A program made the position numbers and the translations under genes. Positions 52,978 to 62,709 of a stretch of DNA of 64,000 nt are shown one piece after another; position 1 is the stretch's first letter; each line of letters opens with the position of its first letter. The notes under the pieces were generated by a model. The model was given only the letters and a program-made list of their open reading frames with translations. It made no database searches and was not told where the DNA came from. The stretch is from Myroides sp. 1354 (lineage in GTDB: Bacteria; Bacteroidota; Bacteroidia; Flavobacteriales; Flavobacteriaceae). The stretch covers positions 319,838 to 383,837 of the forward strand of contig NZ_JACAGN010000001.1 of NCBI RefSeq assembly GCF_030324495.1, given 5' to 3'.

Positions 52978-55900
52978 ATGTTTAATAGACAACACATGGA
53001 AGAGAAAATTACTTTCTCCCTCTGGACGAGGGTGTTAATTTTTCTGGTACTTCTAGTACCATTGGTCCAAGGATATGGACAAACGAAGGTTTCGGCAACT
53101 GAACAAACTAACGGTCTTCGAGAAGCTGGGCAGTTTATAATAGGTACTTTAGAGTATAGGGATAAGACGACAAGCACTATTGCTAGTGTAGAGAATGGAC
53201 CGGCTGTAGTTGATGGAAATTCGAATACATATTCCAAACTAACGTCCAAAAGTGCAACACTTGTAGGAATTGGATCTACTGGGGAATCATGGATAAACAT
53301 GAAGTTTCCAACTAATCTTACTGCAAATACAACATCTTTCGTAAAGATAGATAAACCTATTAATACTGGATTACAAGTTAATTTGATTGGTTTAGTAGGT
53401 GGTCTGACTGGACTTTTTGAAAGCAATATGATTATTGTTGAAGCCTCTTTAAATGGGAATAAAATTGATTCTAACAACGTAAAAGTCAATCTTGTAGAGA
53501 GTAAAGATGGAGGAATGTATGTAGCTGTATCTTCGATAGAATCGTATAATTCAATTACGATTCGTTTAAGAAGTGCAACTCCTGCTTTGGGTATTCAATT
53601 AGGTGCTGGATTAGAGATGAAAGTGTATGAAGCTTTTTATTACACTGGAGATGCTTCTTGTGGGAGACCTCTAGTTACAGGTGTTGAAGCAGTAGGATTA
53701 AATGTGAATTTACTTGGCGGTTTGTTTGATACAGTCGGTACAGGTCAATACGGTAAATCCATTGATACAGACGAAAATTCTTCTTCTGTTTTGAAGGCGG
53801 GCAATATCCTAAATGTAAATGTAGGGAGTTATGTCTCTCAATATTTTTATTTCACAAATAAATCAAAAGAAAATGCAACTTTCAATATTAAATTGGGAAG
53901 GGGCTCTGGAATTTTAGATTTGTCTCTTCTATCTGGTCTAGAAATTAGAGCCTATGAAGGAAATAAAGTGGTTTATGTTCGAGGATTAAGAGGAGGTTTG
54001 TTAAATGGAATAAATATTCTACAATTATTGCAGAATAATCCCGTTGCAAACTTGACTTTTGCGCCTGGTAAAGCTTTTGATAAAGTAGAGATTCGTTTGA
54101 ACACGGGGGTAAATGTTGGATTAGCAACTGGAGGATTAGATATTTATGATGTACAACGCTATGACAATACCGTTTGTATCAATCCAAATTTTACGGTTCC
54201 AACACCTACACAAGTGCCATTTGAAACGGCTAGTTGTGCAACTACTTTAAAAGAATTTAGCAATGTTGATTTTGCAACGGATGCCGTAGATAACAACAAT
54301 GAAACCTATGCTACTTTATATGCGAAAGCAAGCCAAATTATAGTTGGAGAAGCAACTTCAGGGATGATCCACTTGGCTTATCCACAAGAAGTTTCAGCCA
54401 ATACAACTTCCTATATCCGCATTGATATGGAAGAGGAGGTGATAAGTAAACTTGTGGGAGGTACTCTAGGTACGTTACTTGAAGACGCAGCAGGATTGTT
54501 ATTAGGAAGTCACCATTTTGATGTAGAGGTATATAATAATACAAGCTCGACACCAATCTTAAAGGGCAATAGTAATGTAGGTTTCCGCACTACAGATGGA
54601 AAAATGACAATCGTACAAGATAAAATCGGTCGATATTATCTTGCCGTTACTCCAGATCAACCTTATAAAAGTATTAAGATTACCAATAGCATAAGTGGTG
54701 TTCTTGCTGCCGATGCTATTCGTACCTTGAAGGTGTATAATATGTGTCGTGAAATCGGAACAGATCCGTGTTTTGCCCCGCAATTTACTTCTTTTACCCA
54801 GACAGGTATATCGGCTAGTATAACTAATTTTAGCCAAGCAGGAGTGAAAAATCCGTATTATGCGATTAGTGGTAACTCCTCTGAATACGCTGAAATTAAC
54901 AATGGATTACTAGCTGTAGGAGCAACGGTACGTCAATTGATTTATTTCAATAAACCTTCTCAATCTGGAGATCAACTAAAAGTGCGTTTACAAGCAAATT
55001 CGCCGAGTTTATTATCTTTAGAATTATTAGGTGGATATAAAATAGTAACCTTTTTAGGTAATACACAAAGAGAATCCTTCACCCTTCAACAAGGGCTGAT
55101 TAACAACCTCAATTTGTTGAATTTATTCAAATCAGGAGGGATTCAAACTTTTACATATGCAACAACTTTGCCGTTTGACCGCGTTGAAGTTCAAGTGCAA
55201 TCCGTTGTAGGGGTAAATTTAGCAACACCAACCATTCGTTTATATGACGTGAAACGCGTCGGAGCAACTTGTCCTGAAACAAGTACGGTTTCTCCTTTTA
55301 CTGCACCAGTTTGTGCAACTCAATTATTGAGCGCAAGTAATGCCAATGATCTCAATAACCTATTTGATGATAACTTCGATTCTTATGCAACCTTGCAATC
55401 AGGATCAGGTATTTTATTGGGAATAGGTGAGGAGGAAGGTTTTGTTGAATTGGGATACACCGCTACAGTACCTGCTCATACGACTTCTTATGTTCGCATT
55501 GATTTTGAAGGATCTTTGCTGAAACAATTAGTAGGAGGAAGTTTAGGGAATTTGGTTACAGGATTGTTAGATGGTCTTTTATTGGGGAATCACTATTTTA
55601 AAGTGACAGTAAAAGACGCCAGCGGGAATCCGATTCTAGAGAAAGGAAGTCAAGCCTTAACTTCTTCTTATAGTGATGGAAAAATAAGAGTCGTAATGGA
55701 TAAATTAGGACGTACTTATTTAGCTATTACACCAACACAAGCGTATAAATCCGTACGCATTACTGATGTTTCTAAATCAATTATTGGGGCAACCGCTGCG
55801 CCGAATACAATGAATGTATATGGCATGTGTTATGAAACTTCAACAGAAGCTTGTGTTGCTCCTTTTGTGACTTCTTACGAATATGAGGGAATTAGTTTGG

Positions 55901-58710
55901 ATGTAACGGATTTAAGCAATGGAGGAGTGACTTATCCAGAACGAGCGATTGATGATAATTCTACACATGGTTCACAAATGAGTTTGGGAACTATTAATGT
56001 TGGAGGAAGTGTAAAACAATGGTTTTACTTTAACTCGCTTTCCGAAGTGGATGATGTTGCCAATATCCGATTGAAAACGGGTACAGGCGCTATTACTGTT
56101 CCTTTGTTGGAAAAATTAGAAATTAAAGCCTACAAAGGAGATACGTTTGTAGATCAATTGGATTGGAATAATGGTCTAATAGAAGGAACTGAGATTGCAG
56201 GTTTATTAAGTTCGGCATCTCTAGTTGATATTCCATTTAAACCCAATGGTCAATATGATCGCATTAGCATTGGATTAAAAAGTTTGGCTAATGTTGGCGT
56301 GCTTTCAGCTCTTGAAATTTATAAAGTTGAAAGACTTTGTAGCCCATTTGGATCGAATCAAAACTTAGTATCGTGGAAATCATACAAAGTAAATGGTTCT
56401 GCTTCTACTAATACTGTATCAGGAGGTGAGAAAATCGAATATACGATTCACGTGAAAAATGTTGGTGCAACGACGATTAATAACTTTACAGTTTCAGATA
56501 GATTACCTATTGGTACTTCCTTCTATTCTGTGTTGCAAGGAAGATTGTCTGAGGATGGTCAATCGGTACTCTACGATTTCTCCGGTACGATGACACCAGG
56601 GAATGAGCAAAGATTTGTTTTCACCGTGGATGTGAATCCTACATTAGAGGGAATATTGCAAATCAAGAATACCGCTTTTACCAAAGAAGCGGGAAGCATT
56701 ATTTCATATCCTTCTTACCCACCAGTGGATAATACCAATCCGATAACACCAGATTTAACAAAGAACCCTGGAACGATCATCGGAGTAGTGCACAGTACGG
56801 CATTACCTAAGGCGATTATCACTTCAGATCAAGCGAATGCGGTATGTCCAGATACAGAGTTTACTTTAGATTCGAATAAAGGTCCTGCTGAGGCAGATGC
56901 ATACCAATGGTATGTTGATGGAGAGGCGATTGATGCGACAATGGCCGGGTCGACGAATCCAAATTACGGAAAGGAAAAAACACTAACAACTAATTATCCA
57001 GGTAGTTATACGGTTATTTATACTAAAGGAGCTGAAGTTTCAGTTGAATCAGATCCTTTTGTCGTGACTCAAAGTCCTGCACCAGTTATTGAATTTTCAT
57101 CGAGTCAACGTATTAATGTAACCATTCCAAGAGATCAAAATGCAGTAACGGTAACCTTGCCAACAGCTACTGTTGTGGGAGGAAATGGAACTATAAAATG
57201 GTATAATCATAATGCTGTAGAATTTGCTGGTACATCAATAGAATTTACGACACCTGGGGTTTATACCTTAACTGTAGTGGCAACTTCGGCTAATGGATGC
57301 GAATCCTATGAAAATGTAATGATTACCGTTTATGATGATAGCTTATGTCCACCAACGATAGAAAGAGTGTATGCAACAGGTTCATCAAGCTGGGGGTCAA
57401 TCATTACAGGAGGTGTTAGTGGTACAGATAATACCATCGATGGCGATCCAACAACCTATTCTACGTTAACAACGGGTATTGGACTTTTAGGTATTGGTAC
57501 CGTATGGCAAAACGTTTACTTCGAAGAAGAAGTTGCTGCAGGTACTCCTGTAACGATTAAGCTAGGAAAACAATACAGTGGATTGATGTTAGCTGGGGGT
57601 ATTTCAGTTGTAGGATTAGATGCTGATGGCAATACCATTGGAACGTTAAAGTCCGTTCAAGGTGGTTTATTAGATTTATTGGCAGCGGATAATGTGGTTG
57701 AATTTACTTTCGTTCCTTCGGATAAAAATGGGCCTAAGCAGTATAAAGGGGTTCGTATTTCTCAAGGATCTTTATTGAGTGTTGCTCAATTGGCTAAAGT
57801 ATATCACGTATACTATACGAAAAATGTTAGTGCATTTTCACCAGCATATTGTGAACCTGTTTCAGATAATGTACATCCAGCAGTATTAGATGTATTACAC
57901 GGAGTACAAGATTTAGGTTTAGGAGTAGCAAGTGCAACAGCGTCTGTTTCTAATCCATGGAATGCAGTGGACGGAAATCTGAATACCTATGCTACAATAG
58001 CGAGAGGAGTTGCTGTATTGAATGCAGCGAGTTTAACCGTAGTCTTCAAACAACAAGTCATGCCTGGAGATAAATTGCATATTATAACTGAGGTTCCTGG
58101 AAATCCTATTTTGAGTTTGGAATTAATTAAAGGATATACAATCCAACGTTATTTAGGAGACCAAAAAGTAGGAGAAGAAATTGATGGAACAGATGGTGTT
58201 CAAATTCTAGATCTAAAACTACTTGGATTGGGATACAGCAATAAATACAAAATGATTATCAAAGAAATCGATCAACCTTTCGACCGCGTTAAAATTTCTT
58301 ATGGAAGCGTTGTAGGAGTACTTGGAAACTTTACTAAAATATTTGAAGTAACAGTGGCTCCGCGTATTGACGTTGGAATTGATATTGAAGAGGAATATTT
58401 AGATGTATGTCAAGGAGGTATTCTGACGATTAATGCGGAGGATAATTGTTCTACATATGAAGTTTATACCGAAGAAACAGGTGGCACACCTGTACCAACA
58501 GAAGGGTTAAATAACTTCAAATTACCTTATCATTTACCGGAATATCAGGATGAATTGCCAGAAGGTGCTGGTTTTGGTCCAAAATACAGTGTTGTTTATG
58601 TACAAACGTATAGAAATGGCTGTGTTATAGGTAGAAGATTACCTATCCGTATAATATTGAAAAACTGTTCAGTCAAATCAAACTTGAACGTTACACAAAA
58701 AATTAAATAA
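52978..58710 (+). CDS. Giant modular surface protein of unknown function
   Basis: 1910 residues from the ATG at 52978; earlier in-frame ATGs lie in the AT-rich leader, and an ATG at 52996 is also possible. A signal peptide is seen (TRVLIFLVLLVPLVQGYGQ). Eight modules of roughly 170-190 residues follow, each with a motif like AVDGNLNTYAT (near residues 76, 260, 436, 628, 795, 988, 1485 and 1662). They alternate between a form with TTSYIRID and a form with VKQWFYF. Between the sixth and seventh lie a DUF11-like domain (about 1130-1240) and two Ig-like segments (about 1275-1450). The C-terminus has no type IX sorting domain that I can recognise. Confidence 0.85.
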   Translation: MFNRQHMEEKITFSLWTRVLIFLVLLVPLVQGYGQTKVSATEQTNGLREAGQFIIGTLEYRDKTTSTIASVENGPAVVDGNSNTYSKLTSKSATLVGIGSTGESWINMKFPTNLTANTTSFVKIDKPINTGLQVNLIGLVGGLTGLFESNMIIVEASLNGNKIDSNNVKVNLVESKDGGMYVAVSSIESYNSITIRLRSATPALGIQLGAGLEMKVYEAFYYTGDASCGRPLVTGVEAVGLNVNLLGGLFDTVGTGQYGKSIDTDENSSSVLKAGNILNVNVGSYVSQYFYFTNKSKENATFNIKLGRGSGILDLSLLSGLEIRAYEGNKVVYVRGLRGGLLNGINILQLLQNNPVANLTFAPGKAFDKVEIRLNTGVNVGLATGGLDIYDVQRYDNTVCINPNFTVPTPTQVPFETASCATTLKEFSNVDFATDAVDNNNETYATLYAKASQIIVGEATSGMIHLAYPQEVSANTTSYIRIDMEEEVISKLVGGTLGTLLEDAAGLLLGSHHFDVEVYNNTSSTPILKGNSNVGFRTTDGKMTIVQDKIGRYYLAVTPDQPYKSIKITNSISGVLAADAIRTLKVYNMCREIGTDPCFAPQFTSFTQTGISASITNFSQAGVKNPYYAISGNSSEYAEINNGLLAVGATVRQLIYFNKPSQSGDQLKVRLQANSPSLLSLELLGGYKIVTFLGNTQRESFTLQQGLINNLNLLNLFKSGGIQTFTYATTLPFDRVEVQVQSVVGVNLATPTIRLYDVKRVGATCPETSTVSPFTAPVCATQLLSASNANDLNNLFDDNFDSYATLQSGSGILLGIGEEEGFVELGYTATVPAHTTSYVRIDFEGSLLKQLVGGSLGNLVTGLLDGLLLGNHYFKVTVKDASGNPILEKGSQALTSSYSDGKIRVVMDKLGRTYLAITPTQAYKSVRITDVSKSIIGATAAPNTMNVYGMCYETSTEACVAPFVTSYEYEGISLDVTDLSNGGVTYPERAIDDNSTHGSQMSLGTINVGGSVKQWFYFNSLSEVDDVANIRLKTGTGAITVPLLEKLEIKAYKGDTFVDQLDWNNGLIEGTEIAGLLSSASLVDIPFKPNGQYDRISIGLKSLANVGVLSALEIYKVERLCSPFGSNQNLVSWKSYKVNGSASTNTVSGGEKIEYTIHVKNVGATTINNFTVSDRLPIGTSFYSVLQGRLSEDGQSVLYDFSGTMTPGNEQRFVFTVDVNPTLEGILQIKNTAFTKEAGSIISYPSYPPVDNTNPITPDLTKNPGTIIGVVHSTALPKAIITSDQANAVCPDTEFTLDSNKGPAEADAYQWYVDGEAIDATMAGSTNPNYGKEKTLTTNYPGSYTVIYTKGAEVSVESDPFVVTQSPAPVIEFSSSQRINVTIPRDQNAVTVTLPTATVVGGNGTIKWYNHNAVEFAGTSIEFTTPGVYTLTVVATSANGCESYENVMITVYDDSLCPPTIERVYATGSSSWGSIITGGVSGTDNTIDGDPTTYSTLTTGIGLLGIGTVWQNVYFEEEVAAGTPVTIKLGKQYSGLMLAGGISVVGLDADGNTIGTLKSVQGGLLDLLAADNVVEFTFVPSDKNGPKQYKGVRISQGSLLSVAQLAKVYHVYYTKNVSAFSPAYCEPVSDNVHPAVLDVLHGVQDLGLGVASATASVSNPWNAVDGNLNTYATIARGVAVLNAASLTVVFKQQVMPGDKLHIITEVPGNPILSLELIKGYTIQRYLGDQKVGEEIDGTDGVQILDLKLLGLGYSNKYKMIIKEIDQPFDRVKISYGSVVGVLGNFTKIFEVTVAPRIDVGIDIEEEYLDVCQGGILTINAEDNCSTYEVYTEETGGTPVPTEGLNNFKLPYHLPEYQDELPEGAGFGPKYSVVYVQTYRNGCVIGRRLPIRIILKNCSVKSNLNVTQKIK

Positions 58711-58741
58711 GATATACTAGAGAATTAATAAATATAATACT

Positions 58742-61700
58742 ATGAAAAAAATCACACTATTAGCGGCAGTATTAGGAGCATCGTATTTTGCAAATGCTCA
58801 GGTTGGTATAGGAACTCCAACCCCTATTACATCAACACAATTAGATGTTACAGCTACAGATAAAGGTATTTTAATTCCTCGCGTTGCTTTAAAAGCAATA
58901 GATGTATTTAATCCTATCGAAGGCGTACAAACAGAGAGTTTGTTAGTATATAATATTAGCAATGCTACTATTCCAACAGGATTCTACTATTGGGTAGATT
59001 CCAAATGGAATAGAATCATTGGAAAAGCAGAGTTAGATCAAGTCATTGAAAATTTAGGTGATAATATTACCAATCTTGAAGCAGATGTGAAGAATATACA
59101 AGCGGTAATCAACTACATCTTGCCTTCAAATCCATCAAATGATGCGACAACACCAGAAACGCATACAACGGTAGTGTATAAAAACGGAAATTTTTATACA
59201 GTAACTTACGATGCCACAACGCAAACGTACACAACGCAACAAATCAATTTTGAGGATTTGGTGAATGGTTTTGAAACGAAAACATTCATGAAAGAGGTAT
59301 TGAATGCAGAGGGTAAAGTAATTGGAATGATTTACTTTTCAGAGCAAACGATTATTGACTGGTTAGCAGCGGATTCAGCAAATACAATTGCAAATATCCC
59401 AAATAATGCACCTGGAGCAATGCCAATTAAAGTGAAGGATATTGTGGTAAATAATATTCAGGAGATCTTAGAATCGCCAACGAATATCACCATTACTACA
59501 GTAGAAGGGGATAAAACGTTTACAACAGTAGAAGAATATTTACAATATGTTACGCAATTCTCTAATGGCAATGTAATTTATAGAGAAATTGACGATCCAG
59601 CGAATGCAGGTCAGAAGATTTGGGTATTCCAATATTGGGACGAAGCAACCAATACGTATAAAACCATTGACATCCAAGGTTTAGTAGAAGCTGCTGAAAC
59701 GAATACAACGATTGTTAGCTACAACAACAAACAATACTATTTATCTGAAGCGTATATCAAAGCAGGAGGAGAGACAAATCCAGCAAATTGGACAAGCGTT
59801 CCAGCGGGTGCGATTCACGTAGATGTAGTAGGTGGTGTAATCAACAATATCCAAGAGATCTTAGAATCGCCAACGAATATCACCATTACTACAGTAGAAG
59901 GGGATAAAACGTTTACAACAGTAGAAGAATATTTACAATATGTTACGCAATTCTCTAATGGCAATGTAATTTATAGAGAAATTGACGATCCAGCGAATGC
60001 AGGTCAGAAGATTTGGGTATTCCAATATTGGGATGAAGCAACCAATACGTACAAAACCATTGACATCCAAGGTTTAGTAGAGGCTGCTGAAACCAATACA
60101 ACGATTGTTAGCTACAACAACAAACAATACTACTTATCTGAAGCGTATATCAAAGCAGGAGGAGAGACAAATCCAGCAAATTGGACAAGCGTTCCAGCGG
60201 GTGCGATTCACGTAGATGTAGTAGGTGGTGTAATCAACAATATCCAAGAGATCTTAGAATCACCAACGAATATCACCATCACAACGGCTGAGGGAGATAA
60301 AACGTTTACAACGGTTGAAGCGTACTTACAGTACATTTCACAGTATTCAAATGGCAACGTAATCTATAGAGAAATTGACGATCCAGCGAATGCAGGTCAG
60401 AAGATTTGGGTATTCCAATATTGGGATGAAGCAACCAATACGTACAAAACCATTGACATCCAAGGTTTAGTAGAGGCTGCTGAAACCAATACAACGATTG
60501 TTAGCTACAACAACAAACAATACTACTTATCTGAAGCGTATATCAAAGCAGGAGGAGAGACAAATCCAGCAAATTGGACAAGCGTTCCAGCGGGTGCGAT
60601 TCACGTAGATGTAGTAGGTGGTGTAATCAACAATATCCAAGAGATCTTAGAATCGCCAACGAATATCACCATTACTACAGTAGAAGGGGATAAAACGTTT
60701 ACAACAGTAGAAGAATATTTACAATATGTTACGCAATTCTCTAATGGCAATGTAATTTATAGAGAAATTGACGATCCAGCGAATGCAGGTCAGAAGATTT
60801 GGGTATTCCAATATTGGGACGAAGCAACCAATACGTATAAAACCATTGACATCCAAGGTTTAGTAGAAGCTGCTGAAACGAATACAACGATTGTTAGCTA
60901 CAACAACAAACAATACTATTTATCTGAAGCGTATATCAAAGCAGGAGGAGAGACAAATCCAGCAAATTGGACAAGCGTTCCAGCGGGTGCGATTCACGTA
61001 GATGTAGTAGGTGGTGTAATCAACAATATCCAAGAGATCTTAGAATCACCAACGAATATCACCATCACAACGACTGAGGGAGATAAAACGTTTACAACAG
61101 TTGAAGCGTATTTACAGTACATTTCTCAATTCTCTAATGGCAATGTGATTTATACACAAATTGACGATCCAGCAAATGCGGGTCAAAAGATTTGGGTATT
61201 CCAATATTGGGACGAAGCAACCAACTCATATGAAACGATTAACCTAAGAGATTTAGTTGCTGGAGCAGAAACGAAAACGCAAATTAAACGTACTGAGGTT
61301 CTAGCGGATGGTACATTACCTGCTTTTGGAGACGTGCGTACAGCACCAGTAGCAGGCAATGTGAAAAAAGGTGAAATCTTTTATGAGTATAATGCGGAGG
61401 GAGATCAAAAAGATTACATCAATATGACGGAAGATATCTTAAACTCAATCAACAACAATGAAGAGATTAAGAATGCAATCACGAATGTACTAAACCAAGG
61501 AGGTAACGTGTATTTTGGAGATCACGATAATGATATCGATACACCATCTGTATTCTATCAAGTGATTACTCATACAAATGGTACAAAAGAGAACAAAGAA
61601 ATTGAATTGCCTGCTTCTTTCTTAGTCAACTTGATTAACAAGTACAAAGATATTGTGAAGCAGACTTTAGGTGATCATATCACGAACGAAGGAGATACTG

Positions 61701-62014
61701 TATTTACAGGAAATGTTTATAACGGATATAAAGTGTATTTAGGTAAAGGTGCAACAACGATTTCATTGTATTCTGCAGTTGCAACTCCTGTGGCACTAAA
61801 CTTAGTTGGTGATAAACAAATCAGACAAGTATTAGCAATCAAACTTCTTAATACAGCAGGACAGGTAGTTACGTCTAATACTACAGATGTTGTCGTTGTA
61901 GGTGGAACAGAAATTAAATTTAATATTGGTGTGGGGAACCAATATACGATGTTACCAGTAGGTAGTTATGAAGTCGTAGTTGAATATACTTCAAATGAAG
62001 CGGTTCAACCCTAA
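58742..62014 (+). CDS. Repeat-containing secreted protein (1090 residues)
   Basis: A signal peptide (MKKITLLAAVLGASYFANAQ) is followed by the VGIGTPTP..LDVTATDKGILIPRV segment typical of secreted Flavobacteriaceae proteins and then a coiled-coil-like stretch near residues 100-125. From about residue 240 to 833 it has five copies of a 131-residue unit (opening NNIQEILESPTNITITT), the last one partial. A C-terminal domain without repeats follows. It lies 31 bases after the giant gene. No sorting domain is recognised. Confidence 0.85.
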   Translation: MKKITLLAAVLGASYFANAQVGIGTPTPITSTQLDVTATDKGILIPRVALKAIDVFNPIEGVQTESLLVYNISNATIPTGFYYWVDSKWNRIIGKAELDQVIENLGDNITNLEADVKNIQAVINYILPSNPSNDATTPETHTTVVYKNGNFYTVTYDATTQTYTTQQINFEDLVNGFETKTFMKEVLNAEGKVIGMIYFSEQTIIDWLAADSANTIANIPNNAPGAMPIKVKDIVVNNIQEILESPTNITITTVEGDKTFTTVEEYLQYVTQFSNGNVIYREIDDPANAGQKIWVFQYWDEATNTYKTIDIQGLVEAAETNTTIVSYNNKQYYLSEAYIKAGGETNPANWTSVPAGAIHVDVVGGVINNIQEILESPTNITITTVEGDKTFTTVEEYLQYVTQFSNGNVIYREIDDPANAGQKIWVFQYWDEATNTYKTIDIQGLVEAAETNTTIVSYNNKQYYLSEAYIKAGGETNPANWTSVPAGAIHVDVVGGVINNIQEILESPTNITITTAEGDKTFTTVEAYLQYISQYSNGNVIYREIDDPANAGQKIWVFQYWDEATNTYKTIDIQGLVEAAETNTTIVSYNNKQYYLSEAYIKAGGETNPANWTSVPAGAIHVDVVGGVINNIQEILESPTNITITTVEGDKTFTTVEEYLQYVTQFSNGNVIYREIDDPANAGQKIWVFQYWDEATNTYKTIDIQGLVEAAETNTTIVSYNNKQYYLSEAYIKAGGETNPANWTSVPAGAIHVDVVGGVINNIQEILESPTNITITTTEGDKTFTTVEAYLQYISQFSNGNVIYTQIDDPANAGQKIWVFQYWDEATNSYETINLRDLVAGAETKTQIKRTEVLADGTLPAFGDVRTAPVAGNVKKGEIFYEYNAEGDQKDYINMTEDILNSINNNEEIKNAITNVLNQGGNVYFGDHDNDIDTPSVFYQVITHTNGTKENKEIELPASFLVNLINKYKDIVKQTLGDHITNEGDTVFTGNVYNGYKVYLGKGATTISLYSAVATPVALNLVGDKQIRQVLAIKLLNTAGQVVTSNTTDVVVVGGTEIKFNIGVGNQYTMLPVGSYEVVVEYTSNEAVQP
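59462..61240 (+). repeat. Five tandem 393-bp repeats inside the secreted protein gene
   Basis: Units begin at 59462, 59855, 60248, 60641 and 61034, exactly 393 bases apart. Units 1, 2 and 4 are nearly identical in DNA. Units 3 and 5 have a variant segment encoding TTxEGDKTFTTVEAYLQYIS. The fifth unit breaks off after about 200 bases. Confidence 0.93.
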
Positions 62015-62032
62015 TTTAAATTAATCAATAGC

Positions 62033-62076
62033 AAAATGATGGGGATTTTATTGTCGTAAATAAACCCCATCATTTT
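62033..62076 (+). terminator. Possible terminator between the two VGIGT-type genes
   Basis: AAAATGATGGGG pairs with CCCCATCATTTT, extended inside by TTTATT/AATAAA. The T run after the stem is short. Confidence 0.55.
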
Positions 62077-62097
62077 AAACTTAAACAAAACAATAAG

Positions 62098-62703
62098 ATG
62101 AAAAAGATATATTTAGGATTCGTATTTTCAGTATTGAGCACCGTTGCATTTGCTCAAACTAAAGTAGGTGGTACACCATCAATTAACGCTAACGCAATGC
62201 TTGAGGTTGAAGCATCAGATAAAGGATTGTTGTTGCCGAGATTAGAGTTGGTGGAAACAACGGATGCTGCACCGCTGAATGCACATGTTGCAGGGATGAC
62301 GGTTTACAATACAAAAAGACAAAATGACGTTGTGCCGGGGTTTTACTATAATGACGGAACGAAATGGCAACAAATGGTGACTTCAGATAATAAAGCAGTG
62401 AAATTTTTCTATATGCCTTCTATTGTTTTTGATACTTCTGTTCCTGGAGATAAGAATAAAGATTTGTACCAAGAATACGTGAATCAATTCACCCTAACAG
62501 GTAATACGGCAAGTAGTTTAGGTGCGCCTGCTGTTATTCCACATTTTCCTGAGGCGACAGATTTATATTATTATGTAACCGATTATGACAATACCGTATT
62601 TTCGGATATTGTAATTGCAGCAGACGGTAAAATGACTTATAAAGTTATTGGTGCAGGTAGTCCATACTCTGTGATGAATATTGTATTCGTTGTTAAAGAA
62701 TAG
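62098..62703 (+). CDS. Secreted protein related to the upstream repeat protein
   Basis: 201 residues. Signal peptide MKKIYLGFVFSVLSTVAFAQ, then TKVGGTPSINANAMLEVEASDKGLLLPRLEL and GMTVYNTKRQNDVVPGFYYNDGTKWQQM. These match the N-terminal domain of the 1090-residue protein (DKGILIPRV ... VYNIS ... GFYYWVDSKWNRI). The rest is a short strand-rich domain. Function unknown. It lies 6 bases before the sorting-domain gene. Confidence 0.82.
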   Translation: MKKIYLGFVFSVLSTVAFAQTKVGGTPSINANAMLEVEASDKGLLLPRLELVETTDAAPLNAHVAGMTVYNTKRQNDVVPGFYYNDGTKWQQMVTSDNKAVKFFYMPSIVFDTSVPGDKNKDLYQEYVNQFTLTGNTASSLGAPAVIPHFPEATDLYYYVTDYDNTVFSDIVIAADGKMTYKVIGAGSPYSVMNIVFVVKE

Positions 62704-62709
62704 GGGAAG

